The notes beneath the pieces were generated by a model. It worked only from the letters and a program-made list of their open reading frames with translations, did no database searches and had not been told where the DNA came from. The position numbers and the translations under genes were made by a program. From the NCBI RefSeq assembly GCF_037975245.1, contig NC_092573.1, positions 17,988,265 to 18,052,264 on the forward strand: 64,000 bases of DNA, read 5' to 3'. Below, in pieces: positions 1 to 13,532 of the stretch. Within the stretch, counting starts at the first letter, position 1; the number at the start of each line of letters is the position of its first letter. This DNA comes from Apostichopus japonicus. Lineage: Eukaryota > Echinodermata > Holothuroidea > Aspidochirotida > Stichopodidae.

Positions 1-405
1 TTCCTGACTAGGTCAATTCTTAAACTAAGGCATTGTGTCAAAAAACGAAAGATGCTGGGGAGAGGGGGGGGGGTGTACATGACACAGCTCTCTGTGCTCT
101 GCAGTTTCACACAATAAGTGTGTAGTTGGTCTTCAGAGATAATTATTACTGTTTGAAATTTGAATAAGCCTTGCTGTTGCAGTTTTTCTGCAACTGTTGC
201 AGCTTTTCTTTTTGGCATGGTACCTTACTTGTCCTTCTAGAGCTTCAATCACATGAACGTTTGTTTCGTTATTGATGAAAGTCCTTAAGGAACTCCACTC
301 CAAAGCAACCTCCCACATGCTGAACCCCCCCCCCACCCCTCACCATATTATTGACATAAAACACACGACCAAGACCCTTCTCCATCTTCCCAAATATATA
401 CCCAC

Positions 406-3400
406 CTCTTCTGTGATTCACCATATTTTCAACACTGGTGTGTAGCTTCTTCAGTTGTTGGTCCAAATTGTCGATGTGTTGAGTCTTCTCTTCGAACCAC
501 TGTCATACGACAGACAAAAATCAGAAAGGAAAATATATTTCAACTGACTTTTGTCAAGATTAATTGTGCATATGGGAAAGTTATCAATCTGAGGAGACTG
601 AGTACAGCATCAAAGTTTTTTGACAAATGCACTTTCCAGATGCATGGGCATATAAGGAAAGTCAGGAATGATTCTCTCTCCCTCTTTTGATACTTGTTCT
701 CATTAAAGAGAAAGATTATGTCACAGGTTTTTCTGAGATATGTAAGTTATCGACCTAGTCATGTTTACTAACAGTCTTTAACAAGGAGAAGTACAATTCA
801 TCATATTGAAAGCAACACAGATGTAGCAGGGAATGATAACAGACAATCCATAACATCACTTTTTGATCTCAAAACTACTTCATTCAATTGAAAAACTGTA
901 AGGGATACTGCAGTCTCAAGTTTTGCAACACAAATAAAAAACAAAGACTTATTGTTAAAACCTATTGTCTCATAAATTTATCTGCATAGCTTTTTCTGTT
1001 CCTGAGACAAGATAACCAAATTTTCCATTAACTTTCATTTCAAAGAGGGTTTACACTAATCTTGGAAGAATGGCACAGCAATCTCCAACTTGGGATATGT
1101 GTTCTCTAGTATTTTCACTTTGGTACAACACCTTCTTGTAACAGTTGCTTGTGCTTGTAAAGACATGTACACTGGATAAATTAACAACATTTCTGCAACA
1201 ATCCAAACAAAACTCTTAAACCTTTTGTTTTCTTAAACCAAACCCCTTCTAGCCACACCCATTCAAGTTCTCTTGAAGCTCCAAACATGTAATCTTTAAT
1301 ACTTTAGGAAAATTGTGTTCCTTTGTTGCCATACCTCCCCTGCAACCCCCCCCCCCTCCCAATCCCCTTCCAACCCACCTCCTTCACCACTGCATCAACC
1401 CTCAGAAACTTAAAAAAGTAGTATCCAGTCGATGCCCACAAATGAGACTTCTCTACAGTATTCATTACCGATACTGAGATATACAACTCTCATGAAAATT
1501 ATACTGAACTCCTCCAGAAGTCAATGAACTACAATTATAGATTACACCAGAGTAGATACCTAATGCAAAGTTCATTTCCACACAATGCAGAGAAACTTCT
1601 CGTTCTCCCAGACGTAATTTTAGCCAGCACTCGGCTTCAGCTCCACTTCTTTTAATTTTTTTTGGAGAAACTACATTCCACTTCTCACTAGATTCACTCC
1701 AAAGCAATGTTGTAAACAAACACCAGGAATGTTTCATGGGAAACAGAATACTTCAATCACCTGGTAATTAGATTAGTGTCATTTCTTTAGATTATAGAGC
1801 CATCTTTCACTCTTACCAGATGAACTCCAGTGTTTTAAAGCAATGGTCTGTTGGAACTCTGTGACAGTGCTTCATCTAGACCAATAACATGCCTGTCAGT
1901 ACCTGGTGATTACTGTAGCCTTTAAAATTCATGACAATAACAACTCCAACCTCTGATCTTTAAATGCAATGCAGGCTATACCTATGTGTACCTCCAATGA
2001 AAGTATGTTGCTTACACAAGCTAGGTTTTCATACAAGTTATTCCATGTAACAGAATTTCTTGAGATAATCAAAACTTGTTTTGACAGTAATGCACAAATA
2101 AATTCATGTCATCATTTGTACGTGTGGACATTGTGCAGTGAGAGGCATAGATATGGTTTTCACCGATAAATTCACTGATAAATTTCAGCCGATGGTAGCA
2201 GGCGCGTAACCTCGACAGGAGAATTCACGTACCTGATCGGACTCGTCCATCTTACTCACGACCTTGGAGGCACTGTCCATAACTTTATTAAACGCTCTCA
2301 TCATACCGGCTCCACTGAGGGCAGCAGTGTTACTGGCTTTCGGCAGCGGCTGAGGAAACAAACCAATCAGACTATGTCAGAACTATTCATTACAATCATG
2401 GTCGACCCTGTGAGCAGGAACATATGTCCAGTGAGGAGGGTGTTCCTCTTATGGCTGCTAACACTTCCAATTAAAAACACACAAGACATATGAAGCTAAT
2501 CAACTGAAGTCAAGGAGCAGACTTGAGGAGCTGACTAAAAATATTGAAATATCTCACAAAAGAGACAGTTTTCTGAGTAGGATCTAGACCATATAAAACA
2601 AACCAGGTATTGTTCATATCTCACAAGGCCATGTAAAATGCTAAAACAAATTAGAATATAAGTTTTGTCACTTTGGTCGATGCAACAGACAATAGATTTC
2701 TATCACTTGAATCACTCTTTATGACAAGTAGAATGAAATCCTAGATACTGGTTGATGGTAGTAATGATGGAAATTAACATCGATATTGATAGATCCATGG
2801 CCTCAATTACTTTGACTTAATTAAGTTCTTGACATGTGACACAGCATCCAAGCTCTCATTACACCTATCAACTGTCTAACAAGAGAAAACCCTATATATC
2901 ATTTATGGCACATCATGAAAGTGGAAAGCCATTGATATCCACTTTTTATCGTATGTCTCTGTAGTTACTCTTCAAGTAAGTGTGTAGGTTGTCCCTTACA
3001 GAAAGGCATGTATAACATTCTGTTTAGGTTGTCTAAACAGTATGAAATAAAATTAATATTTAAAAACAAAATAACAAGTAACAAAAATTAAAATAACTTT
3101 GACAGGGAGGTTTTCCACCAAGATATTCAATTGCTCCAAACATTCAGGCAAAATTCTGAAATTTCAGGTCTGTTTGTAATTATTATATCATATTTATCTT
3201 TCTGTCCACCTACAAAAAACCACTGCTTTCACCCTGACAGTGAGAAGTGCCGGGTTCAAGTGATGACGTTTAGCATAAAATTCATTTTAATATGTAATGG
3301 CCACTGCAAACAAAATTCATCAATGCAGAATAATATAAGAAAATTAATTTCTTTTGTTTGAGAAAAATACCCTAATTTCCAGGGACTCATCCAATCTAAA

Positions 3401-6400
3401 TAGCCACAGAATCTAATCTTTTCCACATACCATATGGTTGTTGCCTCACAAACTCAATTCAATACAAGGGCATAATACTTTCATGACTTCAAGAAGACAT
3501 TTTTGTCATGCATGTCAAATTTTTAACAAGGAAAAATGACACTTCCCTGATCTGATAAAACAATTGATTATTGTTATGAACTGAGCCCAGATTGAAGAGT
3601 CAACTTCACTATGGAATTTCAGAGAATATATTGACTATTAGAATAGATGTACAGTAAGTACATGACAAGCACTGGTATTTTTTTTTCTTTTGGAATTATG
3701 ACAAATCAACACTTAATTTCACCCTCAGGTCACCCTTTCTGTGATCTATATGAAAATGAGGGAATAATCTAGTGTTTAAATTAGTGTAGCATTTTGTAGG
3801 TCCTGAAGTTTTCTCTCATTGAATACTGTAGTTCCTGTGTAGAAGACTATACATCTTTACACTTTTATATAGCAATTGAACAATTTTTTTTTTGAAGCAT
3901 TTTGCTATGCAATAAGGGTCAAATTATTCACTGTACATTTGTTGGCTGGAGTCCATACTTATTCTACATATAGATTACCTTACCTCGTCTTTCTCCAGGA
4001 ATTCCTTGAAGTCGGTATTGGCTCGGATCTTTGGATGAGCAGCTGACCTATTAAGGAACCTCTCAAGAGAGGCTCTCCTCTTTTCTACAAACTCCAACGA
4101 ATTGTTCTCTTCCTGTCCTTTGCCCATTTTCACTTTCGTCATACCTGCAGAATCAGATAATAAACAGGTCAAGAGTCAGCCAAACTTGATGATCAAATAA
4201 TACCAAAAGGCAGAAGGGGTTAAACAGTCTGAGCTAAATAATTATTTTCTGCATGGCTAACCACTCTTCAGCTGCCTCAATATTTACAATTTTAAGTGAA
4301 GCCAAACAAGTAACAATCCGTCCGAAATTACTGATAACCATACGGATCAGGATAAAAGATATGGCTAACAGATGCTAACATTTTCAATTTGAAATACTCG
4401 TATATTTTATAACAGTCACGACTCTTAGATAAAAGAAATAGTACTTAACGTTTTGAGATTTGACACTTTTGCAAACCCAAACATAATAAATTGATTGATC
4501 ATAATTTCGAAAATCCCAAAATTTACTTGGTTGGGATATTGACAAACAAAAGCTTACTTGTCTCCCCACAACAACTACACTCTCATTCTACAGTGTATAG
4601 AGCATTTGGTAAACTTCCTCACCACCATCTATTGGGTGGCTGGCCCATTACAGTCTACCCCCCCCCACCTCATGAAACCCTACCTTCCAAAGTGTCTCAA
4701 TAAGGCTCCCAAAGAGCCCCAAATTAAAAGGATACTCATTCAATATTTTGGTGCTAAGCTGCTTTCGAAGGAAAAGATTGTATGGGTCCTTGGATAGAGT
4801 CCATACTATAACTCCAAAGGCGTAAATTTGAAAAGCAAAATCAACTTAATCCAGAGCTTCTGACCCTTTAACTGGTAGAATGAGGAGGGCAGTAGACTGG
4901 AATGGGCCAGTTACTGGTAAGGGGGTGCATTAAGTTTACCAGAGACTCTACACATAGTTGAGCTAGAGTGCAGTTGATGTGGGAAGACAGGTAAGTGAGT
5001 ATGTGAAGTAAATTCAGAATATTTGTGATCCCAACGTTAGAAATCGTATGGAAAACTAAAACATACAGTGCTTTTTCTTTTTAATACTGTTGATGACATA
5101 CCAACAACACTTTTCTCTGGTACAGGTGGGACTATGTGACCTTTCGTTGTATGAAAAGCAACAAGTTTTTGATGTAATCCAAGAAAGTCGCTGAATCTTC
5201 GGGATACCGTCATCTCAGAACTCTTGAAGGATGGATCTGACGTCTGAGAATTGAGGAGAGCATTTTCAACAGAATCATTAAAAAATAATAGCTTAGCTCC
5301 AACTGCTAAGTTTCAAAGAACAAAGTAAGCAATTGAAAAGAGCATTTCAACAGAATCATTAAAAAATAATAGCTTAGCTCCAACTTCTATATTTCAAAGA
5401 ACAAAGTAGGCAATTGAAAAGAGCATTTCAACAGAATCATTATAAAATAATAGCTTATCTGCAACTTCTATGTTTCAAAGAACAAAGTAAGCAATTAAGG
5501 AGAGCATTTCAACAGAATCATTAAAAAATAATACCTTAGCTCCAACTTCTATGTTTCAAAGAATACAGTAAGAGTCAAACAATGAATGGACAAGCACATC
5601 TAGAACCCTGGCAAAGAAACTTTATAAAACTTCCAAAACCCACAACTGGTTTCTTACATAATATATAACCACTGCAACAGGCTTAGATTTACAATCAAGT
5701 TTGAATATGGTAAAGAATATTCAAACAAAAGGCAGTTGCCAATTTGGTTATTCCTAGTATCATGGCACGGTGGTGATTTTATGGTAGGATACAGGGTAAA
5801 CTTTGGACACAATGCAACTAAATTTCCTGTTCAGACAAACAAAATCAGCTTCGGAGGTTGCCTAGTGGATGACTAGTTGTCTGTGCTCAAATTCTGATTA
5901 CATTTAAACTAAATATTTCTCCCAAAGGTCAATTGGTATCACCCTCCATCACTTTGAAATAAAACATTTCTCTGGAAAGGGAGTATATCTAGCCCGAGGC
6001 CTTGAGTTCTATTCACCAAACCTGCACATCTCTTCTAAGTGCACCTATCGTTCATTCTTTGTTATTTTGCTACAATTTTGGGGGCAAACAAATTTGCTGT
6101 TCAAACATCCAAAAACTAAGACCGGGTTGTCTTAGGGACAAACAAATAGAAATCTTTAAAAATTTGCCCTGGGATAGTATTGTCAATGTAAGTGGGAAAT
6201 TTGAAGAAAATGTGCCTTATTTTCTTTGTTATGGATATGGTAAGCTTTTCTTTATCAAATCTGTTTAGTAAGAATAATATGTCTTTCTTTGTGTGTCACA
6301 AGATAAGAGTGAACACAACTTATCAGTGCAAGTTGTAACAAGTTGAATGGCGCAAAAGAAAACGAGATAACCCACCGGGATCGTTAGGATATTAATGATT

Positions 6401-9400
6401 TTTTTTCTGTAACCACCACACTTGTATCGTGGTCTAAATTGAGAAACATAATATAAGCTTGCCTTATCGCCTATTTTTTTTTTTGCTTCTCACTATCCTA
6501 TGCTTGTTGGGCTCATTCATTAGGCTGTTAAGTTCATAAAAAAAGAATTCCAGCATTAGGGTAGCAATTTCAGACCCAGGTAACAACAATGTCAGGCAGG
6601 TTCCCAGTGAATAATTTATCACAAATTGCTATGGAAGAGGGTCAAATTGCTATACAAGTGTGGATATGTATAGCAGTTTATGTACACAGGGACCACTGTA
6701 TGTAATAAGAGACAAAATTCAGAGGCTTGAAAACTGCTATGCAAAAGTTTTAACACCAAATAACTCCCTGCATGTGGGCCCATGTAGACACCACCATTCA
6801 GAGAAATAAGTTGCAATAGAAAAGAACTGCTATAAGATGCTAATTGATGGTCAATAATATAAATGCTCATGTCATGGAAGACACTTACCTTAGACACAAC
6901 TGTGTACTTCATGTAAGCACCCATACCATCACCTGTTATCAAAAATAAAAGTAGATTTAAGTTTAAAATTAATCAAAAGTTAATATTTTTCATGTGACAT
7001 TGACTTTGGAGTAAAGTTTTTATTCTTTTCAAATCTTTATGCATAAAATTATGGCTAATTTGAATAAATTTCTGAAAACCGTACAAAATGAATTACCCAT
7101 TTGTTTGAAACTGTTTGTTATATACTGTACAGGAATTTAAATGCACAGTGTGAATATTCATATATCCTCTTTTGTTATGGTAACCTCAAATGAAATAACC
7201 CATCTTAACAAACTGTACCACAGTTTTACTTCTTTTTAGATCCCTTTCCACAGATACAGATCATTTTGAAGGTAAAATGTTCATACATAGTCGGGTTCAC
7301 AGGCAGAGGGGGTCAGTACTGTGACACCCAAGTGCACCAGTATCCATTCAAGTTTGGGATATGAAAAAAAGATAATAGTACCTCAAATATGAACTTGTAC
7401 TCTACAAGAGGCCTTGTGCAGAGATTATAAGAATGTAACAGTTTTGAGCAGTCAGGTTAGCAAAACTGTTTTAAATGTATAAAAATTTGAAAATGGAGTG
7501 ACGAATCTAATGAAATCAGAGGAAGAGATTGAAAGAGAGAGAAAGAGGTAGAGAAAAGGGAGGGGGGGGGGGGGGGGATGGTGTCCTGCTGAGAAACATA
7601 TGGTGCAGTCTCCATGCTAACATTAGAAAAACATATACAGAATACAGTTACCTGTAAGAGCATTTACTTATGAACTCACCAACTTTTTGAGGGTCGGACA
7701 CTGTAATGTCCACATCGAAGGTATCACCACTCTCCATTTCTTCTTCTTCCTCTTCATCCTAGCAAAATTAGAAAACCAAATACAGAGAGGAACTGTATCA
7801 TCATTTCCTGAGATCAATGTTTCTAGATCAATTTTTTTTCAAGTTTCTGAAGTTATAATAGTGTCTCGATACATCGAATGATGACAATAATTTTATAGAA
7901 GAGTCTAGAACATTTACCCAGTCTATTATTGACCAGTAAACTTCAAAGTGCAACATAAATATTTGATGTCATGATTACTTGTCACTGATTATGTCTTTTT
8001 ATTCTCCTTCAATCAGTACTTATGTATGTCAACAAGAACAGCACACAGCCCACAATGTTGTACACAGTAAAAGTGCATTAGACTAGTATAACAATCAGAG
8101 CTGGAAAAGTTGGTTCCAAAAGTAAGAGAGAGTGAGAAATACCAACAAACAATAGTAATCTGGGTAAACCGTACTTACCCCCTGAAGTACCTTTTGATAA
8201 TATGCAGATTGAATGGCTATGGAGTTACTCTCATACAATATTTATACTCCTTCTCTAGTGATGGGTCCACCAAGGGTCTTAAGTGGCAGAACAAGCACTT
8301 AGTTATGAGAAAAAGTGATAACATCCATTTATACTCCTTCTCTAGTGATGGGTCCACCAAGGGTCTTAAGTGGCAGAACAAGCACTTAGTTATGAGAAAA
8401 AGTGATAACATCCATTTATACTCCTTCTCTAGTGATGGGTCCACCAAGGGTCTTAAGTGGCAGAACAAGCACTTAGTTATGAGAAAAAGTGATAACATCC
8501 ATACCATGGAAAAATATGCTAAGTACCGTCATCCTCTGAGGAAAGATAAATGCTAAAGCAAGATTGGTTATTGCTCGTACCATCTTTTCAGGTTCCTCTT
8601 CTTTTTTCTCTTCTTTTTTCTCTTCCTTTTTGGGAGGTTCTTCCTGGACTTCTACATCATCTAGGATTCCACCTCCGCCTCCAGATTCCTCGGCTGCTGG
8701 AGAGGATTCGTCCTCATCTTCAGCTTCTGGTTTGTCTTCTGCGGGAGATGTCTCTAAAAGGGGAGGGTCTGAAAACAAGTCATCGTTTGCATCTATGAGA
8801 GAAGAAGAGAAGTTTCAGCCTTAAGACGACAACGCAACTTGATCTGTGTGAATGCCTGACAGTTTTATTTGAAGCAAAAATATGAATACCATTCTCAGAC
8901 TCAAAGCAGCACATTACCTATATTATTAGCCTTTAGGGCTACTAAGGATGTACCCTTTCATAAGATCTGTGATAGCTACAGTAAGTTTTACTGACGACTA
9001 AACGGTAACATAACACAAGGCAAATCTTGTATTCTGATTTACCAATGAAACTTTGGAAAGCAGTCCAGAACTAAATTTCTAAGACTTAAAGTCAATGATT
9101 AATACACATAAGGTAGGACAAAAGTTGATTTTTCATGACATCTACCACATAACATTTTTTTTTCTTTTGGTCGGGGTAGGAGGAGGGAGGGGGATGTTAC
9201 AAGAAACATAGTTTTCAAGCCATTAGTGAAATGCCATATGCAAGAACATTTGACAAGAAAATGCAGAAACTGGTCACTTAAATACACTACATGAGCTATG
9301 CTTTCTTTCCAATTACAAAATTTTCAGGTAAATAGACAAAGCTTTGAAATTTTCCAATTCACATTTAACATGCAACAAATTAAAGTTATGGAAAAGTGTT

Positions 9401-12400
9401 AGGGCAAAGAAAGTTTAAATTAAAAACGGAATCACTAGCTACTTATGTATATGTTCCTTAGCGTTCATTCAGTGAAAACAAGATCCCAAAGGTTGTCTTT
9501 GTTTTATTATCTGTAATCTAAAACAATTACTGGAAAAGGATAATAAAATTAGTCCATATACTGTACATGCACTGGCTTAAAAATATTCAAGTTAGATCTC
9601 AACGTTATGTTGGAAACTACTTATTTAGGAACATGGGTTAAAATAATGTAAGTTCCACATGTACTGTATGTATAACTCAAAGGATGGCTTTATAGTAAAT
9701 GACATACTGTAACAAGGACAAATTAACTTACCATCATTTAGGTTCACCTCTTGGTCAGCTTCAACAGTCTTTTCCTATGGAGAAAACAAATCAGGTCATC
9801 ATTAATAGAAGATACCATGCAATGATATAATGACTTATACTGCTGCTATGAAGATATGATAAACTCTGTATCAAAAAATTATAGCAAAAAGGGTATAATT
9901 CAAATATTAAATTAATCCAGTATGTTTACAATCTAAACAAAAATGTGAAAAATCTCTTGAAGTTACTTACAATGGTTATATGGTAATCTTTCTAGCCACA
10001 AAACAAGTAAATTAAAATCCTTGAAGCTGAGGATTATAGTTTATACCATTATTGCTATTCTAGACCTGAATGCTATGAGAACTATGCTATGTACCTAGCT
10101 ATATTTCTGGCAAACACTACCAATCACTTTTTCCACATGGATGCACTCACTGCCTTGCCAGTTGGTATGTGTCAACATTCAAAGCAGATTGCATGCAGAA
10201 CTTTTGAGGGGTTGTGTATTATGGCTGTGAGTTTTCGTTTAAAGACCTAAACGTTTAAACGGCCGATTTTTCGTTCGTTTAAACGTTTAAACGTTCGCGA
10301 AATCGCGAGAAAACGCCGAGCACGCTTAGCGTGCGAGCATAAAGGCGTGGGGTCCATGGGACCGCACTAGGGCCCTGGTGGGGCGAAGACCCCGGAAAAG
10401 GAAAAGGAAATTTTTGCGTGTGTGGCGATAAAAAAATTCGCAGTTGAGGATGCAAAATACTGACAACTTTTTTAATTTAAATTGTCACAAAGCTGATGAA
10501 AAATTTTAAATGACAAGTTAGAGTAGCTATATTATGTTATAAAATGAAAAGAGATTTAATCTGTCTTACAATCTTTAAAAAGTTTAACTTACAGAACCCC
10601 CGATATTATGAAACAAAAAACGTTCGGCAAAGCCCCGTTTCTAGACTGCCTAACAATGAATAGCGCGCACTAAACGTACATCAGTTTACAACTGCAGTAC
10701 GGTTTAACCCAACTTAAATACAACGGTAGGATACTGTACATGTGCTCAGAATTTCCCAGGTACATTTCCAAACAACTGTGCGCTCATCCCCTGTCTAACA
10801 CATGTTTGTTAACATTTTTGGCACGTTTCCAAGAAACGTTTCATGGAGTATTCCCCATGATACACGAGGCACAGTTCATACACGCAGCACAAGATATCAA
10901 GCTATGGCCATCTTTATGAAAGTAAACATTGTAATAAAATATGTTTTAGGCCACACGGCATGATTAACTAATGCTAAACATATATTTCCATGTTCTTGTA
11001 GAAAACGTCAAGTTCGCAAAATACAATTAGTTGTGTTTTTGTAGTTACGTGAGATCCGTAACAGACGAGGTGGTTAGGCTATTTGCTATACACTTAACTA
11101 TGGTAGGACATTATTTTGTACGTATTTTTGGAAATTCTAGAAAATACTTTCTTTTCCCCCCGCTTAACACCAGATGTGGTCTTACGGTTTATTCATAAAT
11201 GGGTGTACTAGAGCCTTGTTTACATGACATTAGTTGCATTTAGCACGATATGCCAGTTTCGTGTGAATTTTTCGAAAGTGTTTTGCTGGATCTTTCGTAA
11301 AATTTGAAAGGACCGAACTTACTTTTCGTACACAATTGGTAATTTCTCTACTGATTTTCAGAGTTTTTTTTTTACGATCTCCAATCGATACATTTCCTTT
11401 GATCATGTATTTGAATAACTATTACCAAGTCGAGTATTCGACCCGGTATTGTCTGGTCGGAGAGTTCAACGTGATGGACAGGGATTGTAATCATTTCAAT
11501 TGAACATGCATTGACTGGATTATCTGCGCCGCCGCTGTCGGCTCGATATAAAGTACACTTGTGCCGCGAATCAGGAAGTTTTCACAAAAGGATAACAGCG
11601 TTCAAGTTTAAGCCATTCATATCGCCGGATACATCGGGGGGGGGGGGACAAAAGAAGGATTACGTTCGCGGTTTATGATTCGACTGATCGTAAGTTGTGT
11701 TGTTATTTCGCGTAGTAGACAAAATAAACACGGGAATTGATACGCGATTTTTGCCAATAATTGAATTTTCAGTTGATTTCATAGTTTCGTTTAAACGTTT
11801 ATTAAACGTTTAAACAATGTTTCGTTCGTTTACACGTTTAAACGTGTAAACTATTGTGTATCCTTTGTAATACGCTGAAATATTGCCACTGATGAAGAAA
11901 TGGTTACTGGTTAGCCTAGCAGTTAGCAGGCAGTGATGGTTAGCAAGCCATCACATTGTTTGGAAGACTATCGTTAAAGGGTGTGAAGACTCACGCAAAA
12001 AGAAATGTCTAAAGCCGGTTATCTGACCTAGTTTTGAATGAGGTGTAACAGAAGTGTTAGACACCACCATCGATCCCAGAAAATATACACACAGCTTGCT
12101 ACGGTCGGTAATTAGACACTAGTGTACAGTCAGTACATACAGCTGCAGTCGATACCCACAGCACAGTGTACAAACGATACAGCGATGGACATCTCAGGTC
12201 CAGCTAAGATAACAAGGTATAACGTTTCATTACTGTCTGCATTTTGTAGCAACAGGAGAAAAACTTCACTCGGAAACAACGGAAAGTTAACTTTAAAAGA
12301 TGGCGAGAACTGTTTGGGGCGAGTCTTCAATGCATTTAATCTTCAGCATGTCATCAATTGTTTATGTAGATATGCCATTTTCTAATGTAAGACCAACTGA

Positions 12401-12956
12401 ACTCACTTCAGAAGTCAGTGTCATGTGATACTGACAAAGATGATCGAAGTCGAGAGTTAGGCATGACAAAATATTGGCATGGTCCCATATTTAGAATTCG
12501 CCAGCTGTCTCGAATTTGCTAAAGCCTAGTGTTAACCACAATTCACGTATTACTTAAAATATGCACGTTTGCCTAGACCTATGAAGTTGTGTAATAATAC
12601 TTAAAACTTGTCATGGTCATATTATTTCTGTCGTTGGCTTATATATAGTTATACTAGTATTTAGTAGGCGTGTTGTGTTGGGTAGCCTATCCGATGTCAT
12701 TTACTAACGTAGCCTAAGCTTACATTATGCCAACACTGAGTAGGCTGTGACAACTTTGGTTTGTATAGCAAGGTGGTTACTTACACATGAGCCACGCCTA
12801 AAAGTAGAATACAATGCGTCGAAACAGCTCTCTGGTAAATTTCACATATTATTCTTACTATTTAAGATATTATCAGATAAAACAAACCTCTAGAGGACTT
12901 TTCTCAGAACTATCTTCGTTTTCGAAAAGGGGAGGAGGTTCCCGTTCGTCTGCCAT
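406..12956 (-). CDS. SNX2: Sorting nexin 1/2-like gene (SNX2-like), exons 1-9, 3' end beyond window
   Basis: Retromer-type sorting nexin acting on endosomal membranes: a PX domain binds phosphoinositide and a C-terminal BAR domain bends membrane. Minus-strand exons with consistent phases: 12888-12956, 9732-9774, 8581-8792, 7680-7758, 6889-6932, 5102-5243, 3984-4144, 2233-2349 and 406-499 (961 nt, ~320 residues). Every junction has AG/GT. The start MADEREPPPL resembles vertebrate SNX2. Residues ~38-108 are acidic, with a Lys/Glu repeat before the PX domain. The PX domain (~residues 120-250) shows SRRFSDFLGLH, a PPVPEK loop and EFVEKRRASLERFL. Exon 8 encodes the amphipathic helix region and exon 9 starts the BAR domain (WFEEK, LDQQLKKLH). 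About 200 residues of BAR domain are missing and should lie left of position 1. SNX1 and SNX2 cannot be separated firmly; many invertebrates have a single gene for both. Confidence 0.93.
500..5101. other. SNX introns 6-8
   Basis: These introns lie between exons at 406-499, 2233-2349, 3984-4144 and 5102-5243. They are AT-rich and unique-looking, with a few C or G homopolymer runs (for example near 1350 and 4660). Short open frames occur, but none shows a recognisable protein or conserved splice context, so nothing beyond intron is called. Confidence 0.8.
5253..5570. repeat. 81-bp tandem repeat, ~4 copies, abutting SNX exon 6 acceptor
   Basis: The motif CAGAATCATTA recurs at about 5270, 5351, 5432 and 5513, an exact 81-bp spacing. 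The copies differ by a few substitutions and the last one decays near 5570. The array begins within ~10 bases of the 3' splice site of the SNX PX exon (exon start 5243, minus strand). It therefore occupies the branch-point and polypyrimidine region of that intron. Confidence 0.92.
5571..8240. other. SNX introns 3-5 (remaining sequence)
   Basis: This is intron sequence around exons 6889-6932 and 7680-7758. A G-run of about 16 lies near 7562-7577 and purine-rich sequence precedes it. No further gene, RNA or transposon end was recognised. Confidence 0.7.
8241..8501. repeat. 87-bp tandem repeat, 3 near-identical copies, in SNX intron 3
   Basis: TTCTCTAGTGATGGG recurs at 8251, 8338 and 8425, exactly 87 bp apart, and the three units look identical. 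The period is 29 codons, so open frames run through the array on both strands. Near-identity of the units implies recent amplification. The array lies 80 bp inside the intron from the donor of the acidic exon (exon end 8581). Confidence 0.95.
8793..10211. other. SNX intron 2 and start of intron 1
   Basis: Apart from the small 43-nt exon 9732-9774, this stretch is AT-rich intron. I see no other gene or structured element in it. Confidence 0.7.
10220..11853. mobile_element. 1634-bp non-autonomous hAT-like element in SNX intron 1
   Basis: A perfect 8-bp direct repeat TTGTGTAT flanks the element at 10212-10219 and 11854-11861. The element starts TATGGCTGTGAG and ends with TA. Both ends carry clusters of the palindrome GTTTAAAC joined by CGTTCG (10236-10305 and 11789-11850). 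The left interior (10300-10400) is a run of GC-rich hairpins, in contrast to the AT-rich surroundings. No transposase frame is present. An 8-bp duplication and TA(G/T)GGCTGTG-like termini fit hAT-type elements, which is a family-level inference. Confidence 0.72.
11862..12887. other. Proximal SNX intron 1
   Basis: This is intron sequence between the hAT-like insertion and exon 1. Small open frames at 12122-12385 overlap on both strands, with no recognisable product. No other feature is seen. Confidence 0.65.
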
Positions 12957-13532
12957 TTTGCAAAGTAGTGGGCGCTATTTCAATTTTGAGGGATGCATGT
13001 GGTGTGCAGGTACGGTCACTACAGAACATTCAAATGTCTGAAAATGGTCACATAGCTACATTACTTTCTTGGGTGTGTAATTCTTGCAATAATGTGGATC
13101 ATATGCCTATATGATGCTGAGAGCTTTACAATGATTGAATGTTGATTTTTGAAGCCACAACTTCCTAGCTTTAATACTAATGCTACTTTTAAATGGAAGA
13201 GTTTTCTCCTCATGATCATACAATGGCGTAATATATCACAAAAATGAGTCAATGAACTCCACATAAATTTGTTTACACTCTAGGTAGTGGAAAGGGCAGG
13301 GTATAGTTTCAATCCAAGTCTAATAGCTCTCCTGCTATCAGTGACATTCAATATTTCAACCTCCCCAGCCCAATCGGTGAGTAAGGTGTCCAAACAAATT
13401 AATAATGTTTGTGTTTACCATGTTTTGATAACACCGAGTGTTGACTGTCAAAAGTATCCGTGTCTTTTTATCTCATCGTTAGTCCAGTTATAGGCTCACA
13501 GTTAGTTTAGTGCATCCCAAGGAAGCCAACAG

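Noticed and set aside
133-336. Minus-strand frame left of SNX exon 9 as the next SNX exon
   Set aside because: The peptide does not resemble the BAR domain that should follow, and no AG acceptor in the required phase leads into it. The next exon is more likely off the window.
8473-8580. Extension of SNX exon 3 past the donor at 8581
   Set aside because: A GT donor follows the ATG codon at 8581 and the next exon joins in phase; the extra frame is intron read-through.
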